DNA from: Trichostrongylus colubriformis
Lineage: Eukaryota; Nematoda; Chromadorea; Rhabditida; Trichostrongylidae
Reading direction: 5' to 3'
Assembly (NCBI GenBank): GCA_963978905.1
Contig: OZ022261.1
Coordinates: 1,923,992 to 1,987,991 of the forward strand
Length of the DNA stretch: 64,000 nt
The position numbers were made by a program, and so were the translations under genes. Within the stretch, counting starts at the first letter, position 1; each line of letters opens with the position of its first letter. Shown piece by piece: positions 1 through 19,034 of the stretch. The notes under the pieces are model-generated. The model made no database searches. It was not told the origin of the DNA and saw only the letters and a program-made list of their open reading frames with translations.

Positions 1-410
1 GATCGATGGCCGGCATCTACACCACCTCCGCTTCGCTGACGACATTGTGCTTTTAACACCGACAATCCAGCAAGCGGGCGGATGCTAGCCGATTTCGACT
101 GAGTGTTGAAAAATCGCTCTGCAGCTGAATCTGACGAAGACGATGTTCATGAGAGACGGATTGTTACCTGATGTCCCACTCACGATCAACGGAACGACCA
201 TCACCGAATGCTCCAGCTACGTGTACCTAGGTCGGGAAGTCAATATTATGATCGACTTAGCACCAGAGCAGAGCAGGAGGAAAAGAGCGGCTTGGGAAGC
301 CTTCAAGACCATCGAGGGAGTACTGAAGAAGACGAAGGACACCAAGCTCCGCGTCCATCTCTTCGTCCATCGTTTTGTCTTTTCTGCTGTTGCTTCGATA
401 TACTGATCAA
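1..410 (+). pseudogene. RTE-type non-LTR retrotransposon reverse transcriptase fragment (degenerate)
   Basis: From base 2 the frame reads through an RT catalytic motif (FADD, with LRFADDIVLLTP around it) into a conserved downstream block (LQLNLTKT, then ECSSYVYLGREV, then SRRKRAAWEAFKTIE). This is typical of RTE-clade reverse transcriptases that are abundant in hookworm genomes. Two in-frame stops, TAG at about 86 and TGA at about 107, separate the catalytic motif from the downstream block. Similarity is lost after VHLF near 365, and the frame stops at 406. The fragment is truncated on the right and runs off the window on the left, so the 5' part of the element may lie outside. It is a dead copy. 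Confidence 0.85.
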
Positions 411-1204
411 CATGACACATACATATCACTATTCTCTAACGCATTACCAGTACAAATTCGATCGCTACCTCTCTTGCAGAACGTCACCGGCTTTCACTAA
501 AAGAAAAGTGGCATGGCGGTTTCCGGGTGGCTTAGCCCGCTACTTCTTCACTTGACAGAGACTATTTTCACCGTTCCTGCCTGTGTGGCCAGGCGTTTTA
601 ATGTAGTCTTTACATCGTGCAACACCGTGTGATGCACTTGACCACTCAGGACCGTCTCTTTTTGGGTCACATGAAACTGTCGATTTGTGAGGGTAAAGCT
701 GTCAGGATACGTTTTCGGATATGAGAACAACATATCTCTCCATCATTGTACCAGAAAAATTGGTTTGCGCTTTAATGTCACTCCTAGGCAAAAAATAAAC
801 ATTTGTACAACTAGGCTGTTGAGTCTACAGTCAATAGAAAAGTAATCTCAGCGAAGTCTCATTTGTAGAAGTGAGTAGTTGTCCTGTTAATTGTTTTGTT
901 GTTGCTTGCTATGGTGTTCAAAGATCGTGGTGCCAAAATCTTCGCTACTCTTTGGAAGGGAAAGGTCCCAGAAAGATATGTTATTCTCCATAATCGAATA
1001 AATAGTGACAGTTTCTTGACCACGATACAATTTCAAAATAGGAAAAAATTGAGGTTCGATATTTGGCCACTCAGGAACGGTTCTTGGGTGCGATACCGTG
1101 TGTTGCTCGCGGTACGTTATGGGTTAATGCACGGCAGCTACCAGGGTCAAACCTGAAGTCAAAGAAAATTTCTGGAGATATCACTTCTCGACGCGGAATC
1201 TGAT
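411..1204. other. intergenic, no gene seen
   Basis: No splice-consistent coding sequence or clear repeat boundary was recognised. The short open frames have no family pattern. Confidence 0.5.
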
Positions 1205-1955
1205 ACGTCAGCTGTAAAAGGTCTCCCAACCGGTGCAGTGATTTCTCTGTTAATCTGTGGATGGTCTCTTTCCTCTGTAGCTTGTCCTTATAAATACAGC
1301 ATACAGCGCTATAAAACTCATTATACTATGCCAAGCTTGTGAGAAAGATCCTTGCCAGAGTAGCCGTTGCTTGACAGGTCAACCTTCCCTTCGATGCGAC
1401 GATGATACACTTCACTGAAATCATGAAGACTGAAAATATTAAACTTGTACTCCATTCTGTTGAGCAGGTCCTCGTCCACACATGACTTGACATCTCCGTT
1501 CCTCCTGACTTTCCCAAGGAAATCTGCGTGGCTAAGCAACATCGACATCGGCGGTGAAAGTTGGGTGAAAATGTAAGCGACCGGGAGTTCTGACAGTCCA
1601 TGTTCGAGCCGAGTCGGAGAGATTCCTCGTGTGGGGAGCGGTAGGGTGGTAACTCCCACCTACCGGTACTATGGTCTCAGGGTCACCCTGAAGAGTAGGA
1701 AATCCACTGAGCTGCTCAATCGTTTCGTCTTTCAATCGAAGGACGAAAAAACGAGAGCTTCAGCAAACCGAAAGTGAAATTTTCGGGGGCCTAGCTCATG
1801 GAAAAGGATACCACATGTTCAGATGATTCAAAGTTGATATCCTTCTGTAATAGGGTCATGGAGATTCACTAGAGATCCGTCAAACAACACCTGTGCATTG
1901 GCAATATGTTTGGATAATTGTGTTGTATATAGTGTTGAATAAATAAATGAGAGAT
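1205..1955 (-). repeat. dispersed repeat, left copy of a widely spaced inverted pair
   Basis: Roughly 750 bp here match, in reverse complement, the stretch at about 9262-10020. Shared landmarks are CTTGCCAGAGTAGCCGTTGC near 1350 (found inverted near 9870), the TTGGATAATTGTGTTG stretch near 1910 (inverted near 9310), and a block around 1530-1735 matching 9515-9720. Both copies carry small indels and different stop patterns, so the open frames in them (for example 1321-1659 minus) are not conserved as protein. Class of element not recognised. Confidence 0.75.
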
Positions 1956-4440
1956 ATAATGAAAATAACCAATCATGAATCGAAACACTTTGGGATTTTC
2001 CTGAATTTTCCTCGACTGGATTTCCATATCGAGAACTACGCAACCATTAGGGAAACCAAGCGGCAAATAGATTGGTCTGAGAAAGTTATTAAGAATACGA
2101 TTTGCAATACTTTGAAAGGTGGAGTCCAAGTAAAGTTTTAAGCGTTCAAAAAAATGTCGAAATTTAGTATGGGGAAGATACCGCGCCCAATCTGATCGCC
2201 GCGCCGCTACCACAATAGCAACGCGGCAATCCGATGGGGCGTAGTGGAGCGCATTACATGACTCCTATTTAGTTTCTAACTTTTCTATTCTTGTTTTTCC
2301 ATCCTTTATGTGTGCCCCATGGCTTACATGACTATTAAGCCTTCTTCTTTGTCATCAGAGGACGGGCACATTACCCATGATCGGCGACGCTTTCGTTTCG
2401 AAATGTAAGTATTGAATTTGTTAGGTTCTTATCTTAGACGCCTTTGTTTTGGAATAGGAGTACTGAGTTCTGTCAGGGTCTTATTTCTTTTATTTTGTCA
2501 AGAGTTAGGCCCCAGTGTTTTTTTTAACCATAGGCTCTTAGTTTCCTTGATGCATTGGCTCGCATTTGCTGGGTAGAAACCACAGAAATAGCGGAACCTA
2601 AAGAAGGGGGAGGGGGTCGCATGGAGGCCCCCTTTTTTTTGGGGGGGGGGATCATATTTCTTGATGATTTTCCTCGACGCCACGCTTGACCCTGCTCAAA
2701 GTGCTACGGGTTACATACAATGTTCACGCGAAAAATTTAGGTCCGCCAGACATGCGCTCCTAGTCTTCACAGTTTTGGTGAACCCGTGTAACCGGAGCCG
2801 CGAGGACTGTGGAGCAAAACGGTGGCGGTCACGTGCTACCCCAGTCCCAACATCCAGCGTGGAATATGCTTTTAATAGGCTAAAAGGCCGTCGCAATCTA
2901 AGCCGCCGCATTGCGATTAGTCTCTCGGGCGGGGCTGTGGCAGCTGCCACATGAAATTCAGAGGTCCTCATTACCGGCACAGGTTCTTCTACCCTTTGCT
3001 ACAGGTGGTTTCGGACGATCTTTGCCTTCCTACTACTTTTGTTTTGCACAGTCATTTATTTGTGTCGCTATAAGCATCATAAGCGTTTGCAAACAAGTGC
3101 AATAATGGTCTCAGCAAGCTGCCAGGTAGATGTCAACTATTTCCCGGGATTTCAAGTTGTTATGAGATATTATAAGTTGTGAAGAGCTTTAAATTATCAT
3201 GAGGGTTTATGGAACTGCACATAGTGCTGTCGAAAAAGTTCTAAACTTCGTTAAGGAAGAACTTGTGCATGTGCACATAAGAAATGCGCGATGGAAAGAA
3301 ACTTTTTTCTTACGGAGAAAACCCAGGACCGAAAGGGTGAAGGCAAAGTATGGCCATCAAACTTTTGGCTATTCCGTATCAGAATTCCGTATCAACGCAG
3401 CTTGATTGCGTTGTGCCGTCACATCGTCACGAGCCTTCTGATCAAAAATCGTAAAATATCCAACCCCAATACTTTTCATGCTAGCAGGGAACTCATTTGG
3501 TGAACCCAAACTGAGGCTTTAATGTTGCAAACCCGGCAGAGCCGACTCTTCTTGCAGCATACACGTGGAACTACTGTACTTGGTTGCCTGTGTAGCAAAT
3601 CGTTTGATTTCAGAGGCGGCTCGCAAGACAGTGCACCGAACGCATTATAACAAGCTAGCAGTATAATAACCTAATGCAATTGCAATAGAGTATGTATCTT
3701 GCGAATGGAAAAAAGGGTCGAGCTGAAGATAACAGCGCAACTCGTTGAAAGCGGTAGTGATTTTCACAATGGCATGTTCTTCTCGTATGTAACAAAGCTC
3801 AATTATTGAATGATCCATTGATAGCGCTGTGGAGTTGCCTTACAGTGCGGTATGGATTTTAAGGCCAATAACAGAATTTGTAATATTGCGTTATAGCGAT
3901 CTGGAAACGATTTGGGAAGTTTGGGGCTGGTTAACGGTTAGCGCTTTTTAGATTCTGCTGTTGGAGAGTGCATTGGAACCTCTGGAACCGGGGGCGTGTG
4001 CACGAGTAAGATCCCGTCGCGCTATAAAAGCAAAAAATCCCGTCCCAGGCTCAGTGCGAGTGGACTAATTTCCGACGAACCCCCATTCTCGTTGGATTGA
4101 TCAGGGCTGGGGGGGGGGGGGGGAAGGGGAGGGGTGGGACGATTTAGGGCCCAAACCAGGTTCACAAACAGTGGACGGGGCGATCTCCCGATGGGCGGGG
4201 CTTTTCTAAGCCCCATCGAGGTGCATGATCAGAACGCCCGATTTTTCCGTGGAAAGGAACAGGTTGGACATGGAAGCCGAGTCTCGTTCAATTGCTCAAG
4301 ACCCCATATTTTTGCGCGCATCTGAATACTTTTAGAAACGCTTGTACACCTCGTGAAGAGTGTGTGATGGCGTTCAGGAAGTCGGGAAGGGAGGGACTCC
4401 TAAAAAAACTTAAGTCCAATTTGGTCTCCTCGCCGTGGGC
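1956..4440. other. intergenic, no gene seen
   Basis: AT-rich DNA alternates with GC-rich islands. Homopolymer runs occur (T/G near 2631-2650, G near 4108-4122). No exon set with consistent phase was found on either strand. Confidence 0.5.
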
Positions 4441-4449
4441 CTAAGCCTT

Positions 4450-4700
4450 ACACGAAGTTTCTATATTTTCTGGAGCGAGTCAAGGTCTTATTATGTAGGG
4501 GCTTCACAGGTCCCAAAGGTTCAAATCCACCCTCGTACATCTGGAGTGTGGGGGTCCTCACCATAATCCCGCACCCATTCCCAAACCGTTCACCGAATCG
4601 CAAAATGGCAAAGTCTGACGGCGGTTTATGGATGCAGTACATACACATAGGGTGGTGAGCTTCTCTTTCTAGAACTGACAGAAACAATGGGAAAATCAGC
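4450..4700 (+). repeat. possible tRNA-derived (SINE-like) repeat with a B-box match
   Basis: GGTTCAAATCC at 4518-4528 matches the RNA polymerase III B-box consensus. The following text (CCAAACCGTTCACCGAAT, then a GGCGGTTTATGGATGCA stretch) resembles the repeat near 29160-29240 in this window, which also has a B-box. No A-box at the right spacing was recognised, so this is a degenerate SINE-like copy at best. Confidence 0.35.
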
Positions 4701-5227
4701 TGCTTTCTATAAAATTTGAACTTGTTCATGACTTCTGCAAGGCAGAGCCAAAGCAGTCTATTTCATAAAAAAAGGGCGGCTATCACATGAATCATTCCAG
4801 AGAAGGAATTTTAATAGAGAGCATACAGAATAAACAAGAATGTAAGCTGATTTTATAAATGGAAGGCACTCTGTCAATTTACAACTTCGTAGGCATGCTG
4901 CTGTGTGAATCATGGTGATCCAATTTGATTTCAAGATCCTCTACAGTCAGCAATTTTCACTCACCGAATGGTGCGGGTGCAGCGTGTGCGTCAGCAGAAA
5001 CTCGTTCCGTAATGCCATCGAAAAGCACACTTAGTATAAGCGATGGTGGCGACATAGACATTGGGTGCTTATTATTCATTGGGCTCATTGAAATACAAAA
5101 GCATAAAATTACCTTGATCTGCTGGCGTACTGACCATCTGAAGCTGCCACATCAAATGACGCAAATGATTCCACATTTCTGGAAAAAACCATTCTGAGAA
5201 ACAATGATGAAACCTTTCGAAAGTGCT

Positions 5228-5436
5228 GCCCATTGAACAGCTTGGCTCAATGTGGCCCAGGGGGGAGGAGAGCGACTTGCCGCACAGGCAACATCGTTCT
5301 CGCAGTTGGGGGCGTGTCCTCTAGCCATCTGGGCTCTCCCAGATTTGCCTTTTCAGCAAGGAGCTTGACAGCGTCGTCAGCAATTTCCTAAGGCGTGACG
5401 GCAAGCCACGTCTTCCCCTCCGAGCCACATTGCTAA
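5228..5436. mobile_element. palindromic MITE-like element
   Basis: Inverted ends face each other. The left end, CAATGTGGCCCAGGGGGGAG, pairs with the reverse complement of the right end, CCCCTCCGAGCCACATTG. The arms extend about 45 bp and the element is about 210 bp. No transposase frame is present. Target duplication not resolved. Confidence 0.55.
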
Positions 5437-7500
5437 CAATGGAAGAGTCAAAGAGAGAGTGGGTGTGTTAGCGAGAACTGCAAAAAATCTTTTTCCTGCG
5501 TCATCCAGGCAAGCAAGCAGCCATGAATTCTGCAGTTCTAGCATGAAACCGGAGCAGAATCTAAGGAGCCGGGCACAATGGATCATTGTATAGATTAATA
5601 GATCATTTCCTAGGCATGCATACTACCAATGTAGCTGGTGCTCAAATAGCGGGTATCACACCGTGGAATGCACAACGGGCTCATTCCAAATCAATTATCG
5701 GAACAGACCGAGCCCATTTCGCAGTATCGCATTTTGTGGTGCGTGCGCTACTCTGCTCCAGCCAAGCTGGTAATACACAGGGAATAAAATGCTGGCAGGA
5801 ATGTTGCAGTGGCGTAACTATTAGACATCCGAAGTTAGGAAATGAACTACGTAATAGGGCACGTATATCGGACTAAATATACTTGAATAAGGAACTTCAC
5901 ATTTGAAAGCTAATCATAGAAATTGTAGAATTCGTAAGTAGTTGGTGCTTGGGAGGGAGCCAACGATTTGGTAGAAATTACAGAAAGCGTAGTACTATAA
6001 TAGAAAAGCCTCCGATCCAACGAAATTACAGAACCAGCAGGGGTTTATTTAGAACGAAGTATACTTTCAGCTCACTTTTCATCAACTCCGACATTGCGCA
6101 CCAAACACACCTCCTATATTCCTCATGTAACGGCACACAACTTCCTTCCCTTACAGAGAAATTCACATAATTTGAAACAGAGAAGTACAGACGTAGCGCT
6201 CCAAAAGAGTGTTAGATAGGAAGCTCTCTAGTGAGAGAAACTTTTCAGTTGACCTACGGCTCAATAATATCCGCCAGTCGTTTGCAGAAACTGCCTTTTG
6301 ATATAATTTTTCATTTTGGCAGTAGTCTAACAAGGTTATCTGAACATGTCACCTGTAAAGTTTTGAATTCTCAGCTTTTTCAGGAAGAGAGCGCTCTTCT
6401 CTTCCAACCCTCCCCCGGATTTTCCCGTTTAACCTTCCCCAGGTAGAAATACGAGTTTCTGACCTCTACACCACCTATTTCAGTTCGCGGGCGGAACTAG
6501 CTCCGCTCCGACTTTTGGTGAATTTTTATTTAAAACGGTAACTCATGCCCCCCCCCCCCCCCCAAACATGCAGTATCTGTCTTCCAAAAGTGTTTTTTTC
6601 AAACATTTGGTAGGCTTAATAGCTCATTCATGGAGGAAGTTTCATGTAATGCAAAATTATTGATGAGTCATGTATAACTAAACAAATTGGGGATTTGTGC
6701 AAAATCCACTAAATAGACCTTCAAATATTGCAAAATATTCTGCATACATAGACATTAGAGGAAGCACTGACAACGGAAAGCCATGGCAAGCATCCTTTTG
6801 TGGCCAGGCTCGCACTCCATTGATCGACGGTTCATATTCATAAACATATTTTCGTTGACGAGTATACGTTTCCTATAATGAAGTCCTATTAAAAATCCAT
6901 AAATACTTTAAAGGTAAATGTTTAATTAAAAACAACTACCCTATCTCCAGGCTCAAGACAGAGCGTAGCAAGATCAATTTTGTAAAGGTAATTAAAAACT
7001 GCACGAATGCACAGATGCCAAATTGTTTGTAATAAATGATAGTGCTATTGGGTGAATTCATTGGCGAGCCCTCGAATGTACCACGATACCGTTTGTGCTG
7101 GGTTGATAGCATGTATTTGCTGATTACGGAATTTTCAAACTGGGTTTCAGACTTATTCTTGACCACGTTCTTTCCATCAAATAATTCAACTGAAGCGAAG
7201 AATACGGAAATGATTCGGCAAAATGCCGCTTATTAATACGTGCCATCACTGTAGGACCGGTTTTCACAAGGCCTCATAGGCTACTATTTGAAAAATCGGA
7301 AATGAAAAAAATGGTCAGATGGCCAATGTACACAAGGTAAAGCAGTTGAACCCACCCTAGCCACAAGAGGGAATACTTCGTCAGCTTTGCGTTTCGCCTT
7401 GGACAGCATAGTATCCAGGGCATTCCGGGGAAGATGTAAAAGTTGTTGCACTGATCAGGGTTATTGATCTTCCCATCGATGGAACTGACCACAGCCGTGC
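5437..7500. other. intergenic, no gene seen
   Basis: AT-rich DNA with a C homopolymer near 6548. No supported exons. Confidence 0.5.
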
Positions 7501-7504
7501 CATC

Positions 7505-7935
7505 ACCACTGACGGGTATTGAGCACGTGGCAATGGTTAGGTCCACCAATGGTAGTGAGTAGACGGCAACGCTTAGGTTCACAGATGATGTGTATGTACC
7601 CTTATGTCAGGATTACGCCCCGTGGCATGTCAGTGCGGACGAATTAAGGCAGCCATGTTGTTAGGTCCCGAAGCGATTACAAGTCAACTGCGCCCCTGGC
7701 GTTACCGTGTAATCGTTCTAAGACCCAACTACCGCGATGCGCATAGCTCGCACACACTGCGTCGCACGCCGCTCGTCGTCGTGCGAAGTTCTGACATAAG
7801 GCTACACACCCACAGATGATAGTAAGTAGACGGCAATGATTAGGTCCACCCATGGTAGTGAGTAGACGCCAATGGTTAGGTCCATCGAATAGTGAAGACG
7901 TGGCAATGGGCAAGTCCACCATTAATCTCATAAGT
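7505..7935. repeat. degenerate minisatellite, interrupted by a MITE
   Basis: Units of about 37 bp share the core AATGGTTAGGTCCACC followed by GGTAGTGAGTAGACGGC. Units are visible at about 7515-7580 and again at 7820-7925, interrupted by the element at 7590-7810. Copies differ by several substitutions each. Confidence 0.7.
7590..7810. mobile_element. 221 bp MITE with 10 bp target duplication (CTTATGTCAG-end family)
   Basis: The left end GTGTATGTACCCTTATGTCA and the inverted right end GGTGTGTAGCCTTATGTCAG form terminal inverted repeats. CACAGATGAT occurs immediately on both sides (7580-7589 and 7811-7820), a 10 bp target-site duplication inside the minisatellite. Related ends occur at 59368-59393 and 59695-59868. 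A long duplication of 9-10 bp with TIRs points to a Mutator-like origin, which is inference. No coding capacity. Confidence 0.75.
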
Positions 7936-9261
7936 CATATTATTCACACTATTATTGTTATTATTTTTATTAATATTTCATTATTATTATTAGGAAGGCA
8001 TAGCAATGGTCAATTTCACCGTTAGTAATTTTCTTTAAATTATTCACTTAATTATTATTCGTAGTAGATTATTCCAATTTCGTTATTTTTACTGTTTTTG
8101 CTATTATTATTGTAATGGTTACTATAGCAATTATCATGATTACTGTAATTACACTAAGGAGAGCTAATCTTATGACCATCACAACACGTCAGGGCGTCTT
8201 GAGCTTTTTGAAATTTATCTGAATACATTTCATAAACAAATGTGAAGCCAATGACAACAATAAATAACACAGTTTAGCTGTAGCCTATACACATGGAATG
8301 TGTTAAGTAAAATGAAAGGCATAAGAACAAGTGTAAATAACATGAGCCACATACATGACAGAACAGTAAAACAGGGCATATTTTTTGTTAAGATCCGTTG
8401 TATATTCAAAGGAGCAAGGGTACTGAAAAACCCGGAAGGCTCAATTAGAGGCAAATGTAAAGGCAGGCGTCCCGTAACGAAAAGCCATAGAGATCGACGC
8501 ATCTGCGTCAAATCGGTGCATATTAAAATAAAATTTGATCAGTTCAAAATCTGCCAATGTAATGGATATTTGGGCACGAAAATTTAAAAATACATTTAGT
8601 AAACAATAAAGATGATACAAAGTAACAATATGACCTTTTCCTAAGAACAGGGATGAGTAGCAAATGACGATTTCGTTTAAGAATTTTTAGCAACCTTTCA
8701 AATCTGATGAAGAAATCAGAAGATAAAACATAAATGATACAATACAATTTACTGGCTGTAGACATGCTATATATGTTCGGGCTATCGTACATAGTTCGGA
8801 ATGGTTCGGTTGACCACAGGATTCAGCATCTCAGATAGTAATGGCAGCCCAACCTCTCCAGCAATACTCCGTTCCATCAGAAATTGTTGAGAAGCTTGTG
8901 CCAATGCTCTGAAATGCATTTGTTATCTCATTTCCCTACCTGCACCAGCTGTGTCTGGGGTGACCACAATGGCTGGCTGCAGTGGCACTCGATGCGCTGC
9001 GATTTCAATCTCTAAAACGCTTCCGCCGCTGCGTTTTCCAAGGACACAAGTGCAAAAAGATATTACTTTCGGTCGCAATAATGTCGTTTTTTGTAAATTG
9101 TAGACGCACAAAGAAAAGAGCACCACGACGTACGTGTTCGAAGTCGATATATCCCCCGAAAACTTAGACAATGATATCAGGCCGGTCCATGATTTTCGGA
9201 TCACCTTGGCTGCTTTTCAATCAAATATTACTTCAATTAAATAGTTGATTAAATATCAACT
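7936..9261. other. AT-rich intergenic, no gene seen
   Basis: Includes an ATT-rich low-complexity stretch at about 7940-8115. No supported exons. Confidence 0.5.
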
Positions 9262-10020
9262 CATTATTTTAATTATATCTCTCGCTTATTTATTCAGCAC
9301 GATATGCAACACAATTATCCAAACATATTGCCAACGCACCGGGTGTTGTTCATCTTTAGTGAATCTCCATGACGCTATTACAGGAGGATATCAACTTTGG
9401 AATCATCTGAACATGTGGTTTCCTTTCCCATGAACTAAACCCAACCAAAAGTATTTCATTTTTGGTTTGCTGAAGCTCTCTTTTTTTTCGTCCTTCGATT
9501 AAAAGACGAAAAGATTGAGCAGTTCAGTGGATTTCCTACTCTTCAGGGTGACCCAGAGTATCGATAGGTGGGAGTTACCAGCCTACCGCTTCCAGGACCC
9601 CACGAGGAATTTCTCCGACTCGGCTCTAACATGGACTGTCAGAACTCCTGGATCGCTTACATTTTCACCCAACTTTCACCGCCGATGTCGATGTTGGTTA
9701 GCCACGCAAATTTCCTTGGGGCGTCAAGAAGAACGGAACGATGTCAAGTCATGTGTAGAGGAGCCCCGTGCTTAACATAAGCGGAGTACAAGTTTAATAT
9801 CTTAAGTTCTTCATAATTTCGGCGAAGTTTATCATCGTTGCATTGGAGGGAAGGTTAGCCAGGCAAGCAACGGCTACTCTGGCAAGGATCTTTCTCACAA
9901 GCTCCGCATAGAATAGTGAGTTTTATAGCGCTGTAAATATAGGGACAAACTTCAGAGGAAAGAAACCATCCACAAATCAATTGTGAAGTTTCTGCACCGG
10001 TTGGGAGACATTTCCCTGAT
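9262..10020 (+). repeat. dispersed repeat, right copy of the inverted pair
   Basis: Reverse-complement partner of 1205-1955 (see that entry). It ends about 450 bp from the nhr-25 stop codon, in the gene's 3' flank. Confidence 0.75.
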
Positions 10021-10467
10021 CCACTATGTCGGTGAACGTGCGTTGTACCTGGCTCTTGAAAGATTCCGAGCGGTGCTCGTGAGAAATGAAGATGTGACAG
10101 CCGGCTGGTTATTAGGTATTAATTATGTTAAATACAAAATAGGAGGCAAGTTATCTGATAAGTAGCGAAACTTTGGTATTTTTGAGAGATGGCACCGATG
10201 GGTGTCCGGAAATTTATTGACCAACCTAATATTTTTGATTTGTAAACATTTACAATTAGGATATAGATTCATGAATTCATTTCGAGGCCCTCGAAGAAAA
10301 GTGTTGCGAATCGTAAAGGAGCATTCGTGAATAGGCCCTATTATTTTGCTAGCCCACATATGCAAATTGACCAACGTTTTACTGTTTGTGGGAATGTCTC
10401 CCGTAGGGTTACAGTAAGGGCACACAGTAATTGTAGCTCACTGAATACTAATTGGCACTCGAGGAAG

Positions 10468-16980
<6,513 letters not shown>

Positions 16981-16984
16981 CTCA

Positions 16985-17400
16985 TTCAAGACACTGGAAA
17001 GGGTAGATTTGGCAGACTGTGGGATATGAAAGTAGGGGTGCTCAGCAGTGTAATGGTAGAGAAAGAACGAGGTAAAACTGATAAACCCGAGAAATAGGAA
17101 ACTGACAACCCCATTCTCTCTCGCATCTTTCTGCGTCACTAGTCGAGGGTACACTGCACACTAACGGAAAGGCTGCCGCTCAGCCGGCCGCGAACGTTGT
17201 ACCGCCCCCGCCGGCAACTCGCCCGGCTGAAGAACTGCAGAACGACACGCCCTGCTACGCTTCGGGAAAAGACCCTGAGCTGCGCTCTCCCAATGCGGGT
17301 CGCACCACATATCATCTCTTCTAAAGTAGAAGTTTTGTTTTCAGAGAACATGTATTCACAGCTCTCAGTTTTCCATACTCCTTCGGTGCCTTTAAGAAAA
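16985..17400 (+). mobile_element. MITE-like repeat, family with GGGGTGCTCAGCAGTGTAA
   Basis: Matches copies at 52310-52660, at 55955-56810 (interrupted) and a part at 27955-28170. Shared landmarks are GAAAGTAGGGGTGCTCAGCA, CAGCCGGCCGCGAACGTTGT, and the distal end TTTTCAGAGAACATGTATTC followed by CTCAGTTTTC. No transposase. Internal GC-rich core about 200 bp. Confidence 0.7.
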
Positions 17401-18397
17401 GATAAACCGGCTTATTTGTGCGTAAAGACTGAGGTATTGTGAATATCCCAAAATACGATAGCAAAAAAGTAAAAGAAAAAGTAAAAGTGGAATTTTTTTG
17501 GGCAATTAACCTTAATGCGCAAAGTGCTAAGTAGTCTCAGAAAGGTATAAAAAAGGTTTGTGAATCGTAAAAGCACTAAGAACCCACATACATTCACTTA
17601 TTTGGCCGTAGTTCGCTAACGCGGCATGATGTTGATAAAACCGATTGAAGCTTACGTCTCCTTGTCATAGCATCTCATATGCAGATGAAAACAAAGGGAC
17701 ATGTGATGAGAGTCGGGTAAGCCATTAGGGCAGAAAATTCGCGTCACAGCGCTCCGCATGCGACGTGATGTGCGAGAGTTAGAGGTACCATATTAGTTGG
17801 GTGACTGAAGAAACGCCTTATTTTACACTAATCGCTTTATGACGTAACCAGTAGGGCGCCCCCAGCTCGCACTCATCGCGTTGCGCGCCGTACGCGGCAA
17901 TGCAAGTTTTCTATCTTAATGGTACACACTCGACCATGGTCAAGCATGGGCTGAGAAATTTTCAAAAAATCATTTTTGAAAAGCTGTCGTAGAATCCCGA
18001 ATCACCTTTTTCTTAGATTTTTGAGAAAGTGAAGTGATACTTAAAAAGTGGTCTTCAATATATAACTCTCCGTATCGGTATATAGCCATTAGCTACTTTA
18101 CGATTATTGATTGACAACATTTTCCAGGGAGACTCTTCACCTTCAGTATATCGGTAACAACAGTGGTGGAAGAGGACAAGGTGATGATGACCAGGATCGG
18201 TTGAGGGGGGCGGGGGTCTGAGTAATGAACAAGTAACAATGGAATGTCAGTAGGACACAAAATCCACGTGGGCGTGTGGGGCACGACGCGTTGAGTGCGA
18301 GCTAGGAACGCCGAATTGGTTGGGTCCTCAAGTGATCTCGTCTAGGAAAGGTTGCGCCAAGGGATACCGTCATCGCAAGGACTGAACGCACAGCGTC
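17401..18397. other. intergenic; contains one dispersed end-motif
   Basis: GCCATTAGGGCAGAAAATTC near 17722 is a copy of a motif also found near 30900, 55650 and 60747. Otherwise nothing recognised. Confidence 0.4.
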
Positions 18398-18580
18398 CTT
18401 AAACCGCGTTCATACTTCGCGGTACCGGCGGCAGGGCGTGGCTGCGTGTCTCTGCGTCTCCGCTTGTGCCACCCTGTCTCGCTGCTGCGTCGTCTCTGCA
18501 TCTCTCCCTTTCACTCTTCCTCGCCACCTGTGAACGCAGCCACGCTCTACCGGCGCAAAGTATGAAAGCAGTCTCAGCTC
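18398..18580. mobile_element. short MITE, CCGCGTTCATAC family, subtype a
   Basis: About 180 bp. The left end CCGCGTTCATACTTCGCGG is opposed by the inverted CGCAAAGTATGAAAGCAG right end, with a core of TGCGTGTCTCTGCGTCTCCG. Sister copies at 19568-19746 and, inverted, 41450-41596. Confidence 0.65.
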
Positions 18581-18960
18581 GCCATGGCACCGCATCGCAT
18601 AGCAATGGTTGCGACGCCCACTTTGTGTCTTAATAGCACGCACTCATGACGACGACAGTGAAGCACGATAGCAGACAGGAACAGCTGGATTTCGAGGAAC
18701 ACGAAAGAACAGAAAAGGCTGATTTCGAAGAACTAGAAAGACCTAGCAATTCGAATACAAATTGTATGTAAGAAGAAAGTGGTAGTAAAAGGTGATGCAG
18801 GCTCGGGTAGTTGGTTGAAATTGACACATGAGAGAAGAAAAAGAAACAGAAACACTTCAAACAAATGAAAAGAAATGGCAAAAAACTTTTTGCCAGCTAC
18901 TCCATAACAACGAGAGTAAAAAGAAGCAGAAGAACATTTTTGCGTGAAATCCTGCATTTT

Positions 18961-19034
18961 CAGTATAGAATCAGTCACTGACAGCTTACTAATGTAAAGT
19001 ATAGAATCAGTCACTGACAGCTTACTAATGTAAG
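18961..19034. repeat. perfect tandem duplication, about 37 bp unit
   Basis: AGTATAGAATCAGTCACTGA followed by CAGCTTACTAATGTAA is present twice back to back with no mismatch, indicating a recent duplication. Confidence 0.85.

Noticed and set aside
1321..1735. Open frames in the left dispersed repeat
   Set aside because: The inverted partner at 9515-9780 does not keep the same frame, so coding is unlikely.
7274..7582. Minus-strand 102-residue frame with Cys and a hydrophobic tail (NNPDQCNNFYIFPGMPW)
   Set aside because: Overlaps the minisatellite, has no splice partners and no family I can name; suggestive of a secreted fragment but not supportable.
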